A stretch of DNA of 64,000 bases. Source: an uncultured Duncaniella sp. (GTDB taxonomy: Bacteria; Bacteroidota; Bacteroidia; Bacteroidales; Muribaculaceae). The notes under the pieces are model-generated. The model had not been told where the DNA came from, searched no databases, and was given only the letters and a program-made list of their open reading frames with translations. Of the stretch, positions 53,301-60,226 are shown one piece after another. Made by a program: the position numbers and the translations under genes. Where the stretch lies: NCBI GenBank assembly GCA_910576785.1, contig CAJTJG010000002.1, positions 1 through 64,000 on the forward strand, written 5' to 3'. Every line of letters starts with the position of its first letter. Positions within the stretch are counted from its first letter, which is position 1.

Positions 53301-53492
53301 ATCCGTAGCTACGGCCACGTCAGAGTTTTTCACCGAGACGGTGGCTCCGATAAGGGGCTCGTCGGTCTCGTCTACGACCGTACCCGTGACGGATACTGTC
53401 GGGAGTGCCGATGCCAATGCCGGAGACAGCATCGCGATGAATGCTATCATCAGGCAGGCGAACCCGCACTTGAAACTGTGTAATTTGTTCAT
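50331..53492 (-). CDS. SusC-family TonB-dependent transporter of the mannan PUL
   Basis: The 1053-residue protein has a signal peptide (1-29), a carboxypeptidase-regulatory-like domain (about 33-112, VTGTVVDETDEPLIGATVSVK), the DEVVVVGYGVQRRGSV TonB-box region, a plug with PLVVIDGIPRTVEEF and DISVLKDASAAIYGVRAANG, and an outer-membrane barrel ending in FTFGLNVSF. It is the energised import channel for mannan oligosaccharides, sandwiched between GH76 (18 bp upstream) and SusD (27 bp downstream). Confidence 0.94.
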   Translation of the reverse strand: MNKLHSFKCGFACLMIAFIAMLSPALASALPTVSVTGTVVDETDEPLIGATVSVKNSDVAVATDMDGRYTVSVPADGTLVFSYIGYTTLEEKVAGRTTVNVKMSTDVKMLDEVVVVGYGVQRRGSVTGAVSGLKGTEMVKTKSENPQNMLTGRIAGVRVWQKSSEPGTYSNNMDIRGLGAPLVVIDGIPRTVEEFQRLNAADIEDISVLKDASAAIYGVRAANGVLLVTTKGGSVGKTSVTYSGSYTIQKPNRMPRLASALDAMTIFNEQRMNNINGGAPIYTPEVMEQYRNGTITATDWNNLVLAKTAPQTQHDLSISGGNERTQYYVSFGYFYQEGIFKSGDLNYNKYNIRSNVSSKILRGLKFDANIAGLADERNTPWTSSVDLIRNYWAQGVLNPAYADPEQTMLNYAGLDLDKNTVAMMDADISGYHKYRQKYFESSATLTFDFGEYIAPLKGLTARGLISYDYRMDNNDHYRKEYTLYRYDPISQSYESKIYGESSPSHMKREFYDKSQVLYQFTLNYNRTFKDVHHVGALIGFEAQNRKGDNFYAERDLAFSMPYLFAGVKDGEIGSMNSGSNDVYEYANNALIGRVNYSFADRYLLEAQFRYDGSSKFAKGHRWGFFPSVSAGWRISEEPFFRNWDYNGLVNQLKLRASYGELGDDSGIDYEWAMGYTYPSTSGNMANGDYNGYSPGYVFGGNFIFGASPKALPNVNLSWYKSKTFDIGVDFEMRDGIFGATFDYFHRKRSGLFARRTGDLPTVVGSTAPLENLNSDSHFGLELELSHRNRVGNVNYNVKGMVTVTRNKYLTAVEKGPWSNSYDRWRNDNLNDRYQGVQFGYTGAGRFESWEQIWAYNKYLENNTLPGDFIYEDWNGDGEINSLDEHPYAFDQTPWMNYSLNVGAQWRDWDFNMLWQGSALGSMKYEEPLYEIWGQGGVLEQFTDRWHPEDPTADPWDPSVKWIGGHYAYTGRYAKGDSEYNRVSTDYLRLKSIELGYTIPRHITRALAIRLYFNAYNLLTFTNVKFVDPEHPDSELGRMYPLNKTFTFGLNVSF

Positions 53493-53510
53493 ATTGGTGT
53501 TAATTTAAGA

Positions 53511-54974
53511 TTATTTCTGCAGTTGATAGCGTGAGAGCACCGCATATTCGGCAGCATAGCCGAAGGTGAACATGCCTTCGGTGGAATTGCGCGTATTCTC
53601 GCGGTTCCAACCCACGAGCAGGCTGGTGGGGAGCATATGCTTGTACTGGAAATTCTCCCAGGCATAGTCGAGATTGTCCTGGAATGCCTCGGCGCACTTG
53701 CCGGCCTCGGGACATACGGGATAGGACTCCACATAGGCTCTCATGAGCACGCCGTCAAACCATGGACGGAAGCCGTTGATGTCAAACGAGTAGTGGCCGG
53801 GCACCTGCTGTCCGAGAGTGGCGAAACGGCTGAAGCTCTTTGAGGTCAGATCCTTGATATCGGCAAGATAGGAAGCATCGCCGGTGACACGGTAGAGATC
53901 TACCAGACCCGAGAGGGTGCTGCCGCTGTTGTAAGTGTAGTGCTCCCCTACCCTGTCGCGCAGATGGGTGTGGGCGCGGTAGCGCTCGCCGTCCACCATC
54001 TCGTAGCGGATCTGACCGTTGCTGTCATCGCCACCCATCATGTCGGAGTACACTCCGGTGGCGGGGTCGAGCAGATGGCTCTTCTGCCAGTCGTAGGTAG
54101 CCTTGGCTATGTCGAGGTAGCGGTCAGCCTTGCGGCGTGTCACCTCCACACGCTTGTTATCCTTGTCTATAATCTTATAGGTGATGACATCGGGACTATC
54201 CTTGTAGATCTCGTGGAGCCATACGAGGGGGCTTATCATAGGTCCGTTGCTGCATGCATGCTTGGTGATGTAGCCCGGGCCCCAGGTGAAACCGCCGTTC
54301 TCCTTGCCGGAGGCATCGAGCGTGCAGTCCCAGCCGTCGAGCACATAGTCGGTGAGATATTCGGCACTCTCGAGATACTTCTTCTCGCCGCTCACACGAT
54401 AAGCCTCGATCATCTCGCGGATGAACCACATCTGGTCGTCGTATACATTGTGTATGCCTTCGGTGTTGGCCGATCCGGGGCTTGTGCCGCGGTCCACTCC
54501 GAGGGGCGACCATGTATTGGTACCGGTGTAGGACGTGAGGGTGAAAGATCCGCGGTAATACTCGGCGCCCTCGGTAAGACGTGCGAGCAACTCCTTGTAG
54601 CGGTTGAAGTTCTGGTCGTAGAGTTTCGAGCTACCCTTTTCCTTGAGAGCCTGCATGGAGTGCATGGCGGCGTTGACAGCCTCGATGGAGCTGGTGTACA
54701 TCCACACGCTGCCGAGCTCGGAGGACTTCTGGCCGTTGTAAGGATTGTAGTAGCGCGACATAGCAGGACCTGTGAAGTAGTTGTCGACAGCGGCGTCGAT
54801 CATCTCTATGGCACGGCTGAGATTGCGCTCGGCGAGATTGTCGGTCTGCTCGGGGGTACCGGGTTTGTCGGGCGACACGGGCTCGTCACCCTTGTTGTCG
54901 CTGTCACCGCAGGCACATGTGAGCACAGAGGCGGAGACGATCATCACCGGCAGTATTCTTTTGATCTTGAACAT
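53511..54974 (-). CDS. GH76 endo-alpha-1,6-mannanase lipoprotein
   Basis: The 487-residue protein has a lipobox region (LTCACG, Cys20 or Cys22) and an alpha/alpha barrel. The GH76 catalytic pair appears as Asp179-Asp180 in NVYDDQMWFIREMIEAY. Other family motifs are SRYYNPYNGQKSSELGSVWMYTSSIEAVN near 73-101, GGFTWGPGYITKHACSNGPMIS, the YTYNSGSTLSGLVDLYRVTG repeat helix and FRPWFDGVLMRAY. It cleaves internal alpha-1,6-mannosidic bonds of the yeast or plant mannan backbone at the cell surface, generating oligosaccharides for the adjacent SusC/D. This gene, with GH92 and GH125, defines the substrate of the second PUL. Confidence 0.92.
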   Translation of the reverse strand: MFKIKRILPVMIVSASVLTCACGDSDNKGDEPVSPDKPGTPEQTDNLAERNLSRAIEMIDAAVDNYFTGPAMSRYYNPYNGQKSSELGSVWMYTSSIEAVNAAMHSMQALKEKGSSKLYDQNFNRYKELLARLTEGAEYYRGSFTLTSYTGTNTWSPLGVDRGTSPGSANTEGIHNVYDDQMWFIREMIEAYRVSGEKKYLESAEYLTDYVLDGWDCTLDASGKENGGFTWGPGYITKHACSNGPMISPLVWLHEIYKDSPDVITYKIIDKDNKRVEVTRRKADRYLDIAKATYDWQKSHLLDPATGVYSDMMGGDDSNGQIRYEMVDGERYRAHTHLRDRVGEHYTYNSGSTLSGLVDLYRVTGDASYLADIKDLTSKSFSRFATLGQQVPGHYSFDINGFRPWFDGVLMRAYVESYPVCPEAGKCAEAFQDNLDYAWENFQYKHMLPTSLLVGWNRENTRNSTEGMFTFGYAAEYAVLSRYQLQK

Positions 54975-55017
54975 TTCTAAATGGATTGTGATTGGTATGA
55001 CTGATTCGGGAGATTTT

Positions 55018-55044
55018 GGCCGCGGGTTCTCGGGGCCCGCGGCC
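55018..55044 (-). promoter_or_regulatory. Intercistronic stem-loop between the glycan-binding gene and GH76
   Basis: A 9-bp GC-only stem (GGCCGCGGG at 55018-55026, CCCGCGGCC at 55036-55044) with a 9-nt loop in a 98-bp gap. It has no U-tract downstream, so it is a probable partial attenuator or mRNA processing signal. Confidence 0.65.
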
Positions 55045-55072
55045 TCATCTTACGATATCAATGGGATAACTG

Positions 55073-56902
55073 TCAGTCTATATTGATGGCGCGGAGCACG
55101 AGCTTGTTCTCATCGCCGTTGGCCTCACCCTTGAAGATGCCTATGGCTATCACCACGTTGCGGCCATTGTAAGCCGAGAGGTCGTATACGAACTTGGCAT
55201 ACTCGTCGGGGTGGTTGGCGTCGCCGGCTTCGTGGACAAACTTCCAGCAACCGTCGGCTGCGGCCTCGGCCATGCGGGCAGTGTTGCTCTCGGGCGAGAG
55301 GTGGGTCACGGTGCCGTCCTCGGTGATGGCTGTCACCTTGAAGAATGTGGCGTTGCTGCTGAAGTTGCGTGTGGTGAGAGTGAGTCGGTTGCTTCCGCCG
55401 GCAATGGCGAACTTGCTGTAGAAGTAGCTCTGCGGGAGCTTGGTGCTCACGATGGCGTCATCACCCTTTGTCTTGATGAGGTAGCCCTCGGAGGGGAACA
55501 CTTCGGGATCCTTCTGGAGAGGCATGTAGGACCAGTTGGCAGCCACATGGTCGACAGCACGCCACTCGCGGTAGCCGGGGAAGTAGTTGTCACGGTTGCC
55601 GCCGGTCTGGCACATGCCGGTGAATGCGTTCTTGGTGTGGGGCATTGTGGAGCGTACCATCTCCATGGTCATCTGCCAGCCGTCGAGACCCTCAACGGGT
55701 GTGCCGGGGAGCCATGACCAGAGGTCATCGCCTATGGAAGAGGGAGTGAAGCGGATGGTGCGGAGCACGAGCTGCTTCCAGTAGTCGCCGGTCTGAGCGC
55801 GGAATGTACCGATGGCTATCACAACCTCCTTGCCGTCGTAGGCGCTGAGGTCGAACTCGCGGTTCACGTAGGGCTCGGAGTTGAGAGTCTTCACACCACC
55901 GATGAGGATGGGCTTGGGCTCAGCCTCGCTGAGGTCAATCACCTGCACACCGTAGTGGGCGGGGGCATCGTCGCTGGCGCTGTGGGTGCGGAGCGTGAGG
56001 GTCATCATATGGTTGTCAGCTGTAATGAGCTTGCGACCGTAGGTGAATGAGTCGAAGTGCTCGAGATCCACGGGATTGTTGCGCTGATCGTCGGCTGAGT
56101 TGCGTATGCGGAGTGTGGTACCCTCGTTCTGCTCTTCCCAATCGCCTACAAAGTTGTTAGTACACATATAGTTGCAAGCCCAGTCCCAGTGGGGATAAGC
56201 ATCGGCGTTGCGGCCACCGCGGTATTCGTTGTAGTACCAGCGGTCAGCAAACTCCATGTCGTCCTTGGTAAGTCCGGGGAGAATCTCTGTGGCACCCATG
56301 GCTATGTCGAGCGTGGCGACACCATCGGTGAAGTCGCTCACCTTAATATTGCGTGTCACGGCTGTATATCCGGTTTTGGCGAATGTAACGGTATAGTCCT
56401 TGAGGGGAAGATTCGAGATCTCATACGCACCATCGGCACCAGTGGTCACGCTCTGTGACGCACTGACGCTGACGGTTGCTCCCGCGAGTGGTGCGCCGCC
56501 GGCCTTGGAATCAATCACGACTCCGCGGATCTTTGCTGCGGCATATTCCATGTAAGCACTTACTGTAGCTACGCGGTTCTTGTCGAACTTAGCGCCGTAG
56601 ACAGTCACACTCACGGTCTGATAATCTGCCTTAGAAAATGTAATTATATGTGAACCTACTGATATGTTCTCAATTGTGAACTTACCTGCGGCATCGGTGA
56701 GAGCCGTGGTCTCGTTCTCATCGTTAGTGACGGTGACGCCCTCGAGCGGTGCGTCAAATTCGTCGGTCACCACACCCGTCACAGAGCCGAACTCGAGCGG
56801 GCCTCCATTCTTGTCATCGTCGGAGCAGGATTGCACCATAGTGGCCATTCCCATGAAGAGGGCCGTGAGTCCAATCGCTTTGAATAAATTTTTCAATTTC
56901 AT
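55073..56902 (-). CDS. Surface glycan-binding lipoprotein with two regulatory-like sandwiches and two tandem C-terminal modules
   Basis: Start placed at ATG 56902 for a proper lipoprotein signal (VQSC, Cys26), giving 609 residues; the frame extends 32 codons upstream without a signal. Residues 36-115 and 120-202 are two carboxypeptidase-regulatory-like domains (GVVTDEFDAPLEGVTVTNDE; GVVIDSKAGGAPLAGATVSV), probably spacers. Residues 215-410 and 415-609 are two similar beta-modules, ending in VVIAIGTFRAQTGDYWKQLVLRTI and VVIAIGIFKGEANGDENKLVLRAI. No enzyme motif is seen. It is the first gene of the mannan operon, before GH76, so it is predicted to be the surface mannan-binding protein. Confidence 0.78.
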   Translation of the reverse strand: MKLKNLFKAIGLTALFMGMATMVQSCSDDDKNGGPLEFGSVTGVVTDEFDAPLEGVTVTNDENETTALTDAAGKFTIENISVGSHIITFSKADYQTVSVTVYGAKFDKNRVATVSAYMEYAAAKIRGVVIDSKAGGAPLAGATVSVSASQSVTTGADGAYEISNLPLKDYTVTFAKTGYTAVTRNIKVSDFTDGVATLDIAMGATEILPGLTKDDMEFADRWYYNEYRGGRNADAYPHWDWACNYMCTNNFVGDWEEQNEGTTLRIRNSADDQRNNPVDLEHFDSFTYGRKLITADNHMMTLTLRTHSASDDAPAHYGVQVIDLSEAEPKPILIGGVKTLNSEPYVNREFDLSAYDGKEVVIAIGTFRAQTGDYWKQLVLRTIRFTPSSIGDDLWSWLPGTPVEGLDGWQMTMEMVRSTMPHTKNAFTGMCQTGGNRDNYFPGYREWRAVDHVAANWSYMPLQKDPEVFPSEGYLIKTKGDDAIVSTKLPQSYFYSKFAIAGGSNRLTLTTRNFSSNATFFKVTAITEDGTVTHLSPESNTARMAEAAADGCWKFVHEAGDANHPDEYAKFVYDLSAYNGRNVVIAIGIFKGEANGDENKLVLRAINID

Positions 56903-57002
56903 GATATGATGGTTAAAATTAGTTCCCAGACTACAATAAGGTGAGCTGCGGTGACCATTTCGATTAAGGTGATGAATGTGGGGATTCGTCCCGCTCACAT
57001 TG

Positions 57003-57010
57003 CAAATTTG
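57003..57010 (-). promoter_or_regulatory. Weak -7 box upstream of the mannan operon
   Basis: Minus-strand CAAATTTG differs from TAnnTTTG at one fixed base. There is no TTTG at the -33 position; the GGGTTAAT repeats begin there instead (57032). This layout suits a promoter that depends on an activator bound at the repeats. Predicted transcription start is near 56996. Confidence 0.45.
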
Positions 57011-57031
57011 TAGCGTCAGCGATTAGATTTT

Positions 57032-57050
57032 GGGTTAATATGGGGTTAAT
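57032..57050. promoter_or_regulatory. Direct-repeat operator candidate: GGGTTAAT-N3-GGGTTAAT
   Basis: Two exact octamers at 57032-57039 and 57043-57050, an 11-bp period, about 90 bp after the regulator-side spacer and directly upstream of the mannan operon promoter region. The same two-octamer unit with the same 3-bp gap occurs at 60106-60124. Confidence 0.75.
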
Positions 57051-57062
57051 TTGGCAGAAAAT

Positions 57063-57108
57063 GTGTTAATCCTTATGAATTAACCTGAAAATAACGGTTA
57101 ATTAAACC
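57063..57108. promoter_or_regulatory. Additional GTTAAT-type half sites
   Basis: GTGTTAAT at 57063-57070, the opposite-strand copy ATTAACC at 57079-57085, and GGTTAAT at 57096-57102, within the near-palindrome CGGTTAATTAAACCG. These extend the repeat cluster upstream of the mannan operon. The remaining gap to 57331 has an AT-rich direct repeat (CATTATATAA at 57251 and 57270) but no gene. Confidence 0.5.
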
Positions 57109-57331
57109 GTTGAAAGCCCCATAAATAAAAGTGTCTTTTTTACACTAACCCCTCCCGATCCCCCGTCCCCGGATCAAAGATGGAAACCGGTGGATACGGC
57201 TCCACGGGGCTGATATACCCCTGCCATGCCCACGGCTTCTCCGTCAGACGCATTATATAACATCATACACATTATATAATATAATAAGATGTGATTACAG
57301 ATATCCACTCATCCCTCACGAGGCGGCAGCC

Positions 57332-59929
57332 TCATCCCCAATAGTCGCCGAAGGCCATGGCCGGATGCTCGCCGGTGGTACGGCGATATTCTTCGGCAAA
57401 CCGGCGGTATAGAGCCCGCGCATCATTCTCCCGCTTCTGTGCATGATATGCACGTATGGCATACGAGAGAGCCGTCTCGTTGAGAGGATCAATATTGAAA
57501 GCTGCCTCGGCAAATTCAAGCGAAAGGGTGTAGTCGCCATCCTTGAACGTATCTTTCATCCCATCGAGTATCGCTCCCTCCAGACGCACCTCCACCTGTT
57601 GCTTGAATTCATCGAACACTGGCTCGTCCGTGCGTCTGAGGAATTTGCCACGGCTTATGATGTCGAGAAAACGGCGGCGGTTCTGCCTGAGCGACTCCTC
57701 GTCGGCCAGCAGTCTCACGCACTCGAGATAATCGCAATAGAAATCCTCTCCGGTGGTGACGAGGCTGAACAGACCGGAATCATAGCGCAGCTCCACACCG
57801 TTAAGTTCGGCGAGCACCTTGCGCAGATGATTGACGGCCACACCGCGGGAATTCTTCACCTTGTCCTTCTCCTTGTCGGGCCACAGTAGAGAGCTGAGAC
57901 GGTTGGAGGATATGCCCTCACGGTCACTATACTGGAGCGTGAGACAGAATATCTGGCGCGGGCGGGCTGTAAACATATATGTGATGTCCCTTCCCTCCTT
58001 GCTGTAGACCGAAAAGTCGCCGAAAAGATACACAGCATTCCTCTCCCTCTTTTCCGCAATGGCGGGACGCTCCGCCTGACGGTTGGGAGCAACCGCCGCT
58101 GCCGGCTCTGCCACACGTGGAGCTGTCGGAGATGTCAGCGGTGCAGGGCCGGCAACCTCATCTTTCTTCCGTCTTCTCAACCGGTCGAGCGTAAGCGCAC
58201 CTCCCACCAGGAGCAAAGCCGCCACTACCCAACGGAGCCACCGCATGCCGCCGGCACGCCCCTCCTCGAAAAAGTCGGCGCAGCTCACAGCAGGGTAAGC
58301 GAGGGAATAGACCGTAAGAGTGGAACTTATATCATCTTCCGATTCCTGAACCACGGCATACAGACGTCCCTCACGACTACAATAATAAAGGTGTGCGTTG
58401 GTGGTTATCTTGTCCGACCATATGGGGATGGAATCGCCGAGCACCTCATATCTGCCGTCGGCCATACCGAAACGGTAGAGTTTGAGATGGGACGAAGAAA
58501 CACTCTCGGGATAGCGCAGCACACAGAAGGCAGTATCGCCCTCCATCACCATGCCTCGGGCAGGCACAGTGTTGACACCCGACAGATCGTCAGCCATCTC
58601 CCACAGACGTGTACTATGGTTGGTGGCGATGTCTACACGATAGAGGTCATAGAAATACCGGCGTCCCACGATCTGTTCGCCGGACTCATTGCCCATTCCA
58701 CCGAACACGTAGGCCGAGTGGGTATCGGGCGAGTAACCTACGGCCGAAAAGTAGCGCGGCTCTATGCGGTCGCCCGTGAGCGTATCGGCCATCTTCCATC
58801 CGCCCTCGTCCATGTCGAAGAACCGGAAGCGGTTGCTGAACAGCATATTGCCGAATCCGCCGAATATGATATGGCTGTCATGCGATGGACAGTATATATA
58901 ATCATGGTGGTGAAGCTGCATCTCCAGCTCCTTGTCGGACTCCACGCGCCACGACATGTCCGTCAGATCAAGACTTGCCACAGTAGGAGCCCCTTTGGCA
59001 TCCTCAGCCGCCACGGCTTCGTAGACATACAGGCGTCCGCTACCGGGATCGATGAAACTGTTTGCCAGAAACAAAGGCACGGGACACGGTGAGCTGAAAG
59101 CCATGGCCTTGACCTCATTTGCCGAGGTGTCAAGTGTATAGATCGAATCGTTGTTGAAATAATAAAGCATACCCGCCGCCGGGTCAAACACGGATCCGGC
59201 CGGCTTGGAGGAAGCCATGGATGCCACCTTGCGCCAGTTGTATGACTCGTTTATGAGCCATACGGCATTCTCCACATGCCCCAGGCATTTGCCGGCGGAA
59301 TCATGCACCGCCTCCCCCTCCCGCTCATTGAACGGGAAAGTGAATGACCGGTCGCCTCCACCCGATACGCCCAGCGTATTTATAGCCATGGCGGGGACAT
59401 CTATGAAATAGTCACTTTTGCCGAATACAATCCCCGGCGACACCGGATTGGACATCTGTCCGAGCTTGCCGGAGGCCTCCACACCGTTAACATTCATGGT
59501 GAGGATCCCTTCGCGCAGATCAAAGCGCAGACTCACATCAAACCAGTGGCTGTCCACAAGCTCATCCTTGTCCACAGGGAGGGAGATGATCACATTCTTG
59601 CTCTCCTCGATGAAACGGAAAAGCACATTGTCGCCACGGCAGTCCACATACACATTGAATATCCTGCGATTGGCACCGTCGGCTATGAAACGCATCACAT
59701 ATCCCACACCGGCTATAGGATCGACGTCAGGATATATGGCCATATCGAACGAGACCGTCATACTGTCTGTGTACGACGGTGTACCCTCCGCAAACACATC
59801 GTAGGATGTGCGCATGTCTATCGGATCTCCTGAATGACGGAATCGGATACCGTGCGCCTCCGAACGCAAAGCCGAAAACACAGATCCAACAGCAAACAGT
59901 ATCATTAAAAAAAGACGGGCAGTCTTCAT
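57332..59929 (-). CDS. Membrane-spanning SARP-like transcription regulator with LamG- and kelch-like periplasmic sensor
   Basis: Start placed at ATG 59929 (signal peptide MKTARLFLMILFAVGSVFSA), because the promoter starts transcription near 59997; this gives 865 residues. Residues 40-190 look like a concanavalin/LamG sandwich (DSMTVSFDMAIYP, WFDVSLRFDLREGILTMNVNG). Residues 235-545 contain kelch-like beta-propeller repeats (HIIFGGFG near 353, YVFGGMGNE near 407). One transmembrane helix is at 564-582, then an Arg-rich stop and a Pro/Ala linker (590-630). Residues 632-725 form an OmpR-like winged helix (LFGDFSVYSKEG, RPRQIFCLTLQYS, LLWPDKEKDKVKNSRGVAV, HLRKVL). Residues 730-855 are helical, TPR/BTAD-like. 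This is the SARP activator layout attached to a periplasmic sensor. It probably activates the mannan genes on both sides. Confidence 0.8.
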   Translation of the reverse strand: MKTARLFLMILFAVGSVFSALRSEAHGIRFRHSGDPIDMRTSYDVFAEGTPSYTDSMTVSFDMAIYPDVDPIAGVGYVMRFIADGANRRIFNVYVDCRGDNVLFRFIEESKNVIISLPVDKDELVDSHWFDVSLRFDLREGILTMNVNGVEASGKLGQMSNPVSPGIVFGKSDYFIDVPAMAINTLGVSGGGDRSFTFPFNEREGEAVHDSAGKCLGHVENAVWLINESYNWRKVASMASSKPAGSVFDPAAGMLYYFNNDSIYTLDTSANEVKAMAFSSPCPVPLFLANSFIDPGSGRLYVYEAVAAEDAKGAPTVASLDLTDMSWRVESDKELEMQLHHHDYIYCPSHDSHIIFGGFGNMLFSNRFRFFDMDEGGWKMADTLTGDRIEPRYFSAVGYSPDTHSAYVFGGMGNESGEQIVGRRYFYDLYRVDIATNHSTRLWEMADDLSGVNTVPARGMVMEGDTAFCVLRYPESVSSSHLKLYRFGMADGRYEVLGDSIPIWSDKITTNAHLYYCSREGRLYAVVQESEDDISSTLTVYSLAYPAVSCADFFEEGRAGGMRWLRWVVAALLLVGGALTLDRLRRRKKDEVAGPAPLTSPTAPRVAEPAAAVAPNRQAERPAIAEKRERNAVYLFGDFSVYSKEGRDITYMFTARPRQIFCLTLQYSDREGISSNRLSSLLWPDKEKDKVKNSRGVAVNHLRKVLAELNGVELRYDSGLFSLVTTGEDFYCDYLECVRLLADEESLRQNRRRFLDIISRGKFLRRTDEPVFDEFKQQVEVRLEGAILDGMKDTFKDGDYTLSLEFAEAAFNIDPLNETALSYAIRAYHAQKRENDARALYRRFAEEYRRTTGEHPAMAFGDYWG

Positions 59930-60002
59930 GGCATTTATTATGACAGGCACTTTTTTCGTGACGAAAAGCGGACAACAGATGAAGAGAGAGTGATTCACAT
60001 AG

Positions 60003-60033
60003 CAAAATTAAGTATTATTTTCTAAACTGCAAT
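60003..60033 (-). promoter_or_regulatory. Promoter of the SARP-like regulator
   Basis: Minus-strand ATTG (60033-60030), 19-bp spacer, TAATTTTG (60010-60003). Transcription start near 59997 gives a leader of about 67 nt to ATG 59929 and excludes starts at or above 59998. Confidence 0.65.
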
Positions 60034-60083
60034 AATTGTCATCCAAATTTTACGCACATGCGCCGCAGATGGCCGGCACTGAT

Positions 60084-60124
60084 GGGTTAATCCGCTGATT
60101 ATTTAGGGTTAATCTCGGGTTAAT
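60084..60124. promoter_or_regulatory. Direct-repeat operator candidate: three GGGTTAAT octamers with 22- and 11-bp spacing
   Basis: Exact octamers at 60084-60091, 60106-60113 and 60117-60124. Starts differ by 22 and 11 bp, so all lie on one face of the helix. The cluster is between the divergent promoters of the regulator and the acyltransferase-GH92-kinase operon. Confidence 0.75.
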
Positions 60125-60158
60125 AAGCTAATTATCAGAAAGTTTTACACGATAAAAT

Positions 60159-60189
60159 TTTGAGATAAAAGTTCTTGTCTGTATCTTTG
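60159..60189 (+). promoter_or_regulatory. Promoter of the acyltransferase-GH92-ROK operon
   Basis: TTTG (60159-60162), 19-bp spacer, TATCTTTG (60182-60189): exact consensus. Transcription start near 60196, 31 nt before ATG 60227. The operator-like repeats end 34 bp upstream of the -33 box. Confidence 0.8.
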
Positions 60190-60226
60190 TGAACACAAAA
60201 CATACACTTGCCTTACTGTCAAACCA

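Noticed and set aside
57032..57108. GGTTAAT repeats as integration sites or simple AT-rich repeats
   Set aside because: The exact octamer pair with fixed 3-bp gap recurs at a second promoter region, and no integrase or tRNA is nearby; an operator explains it better.
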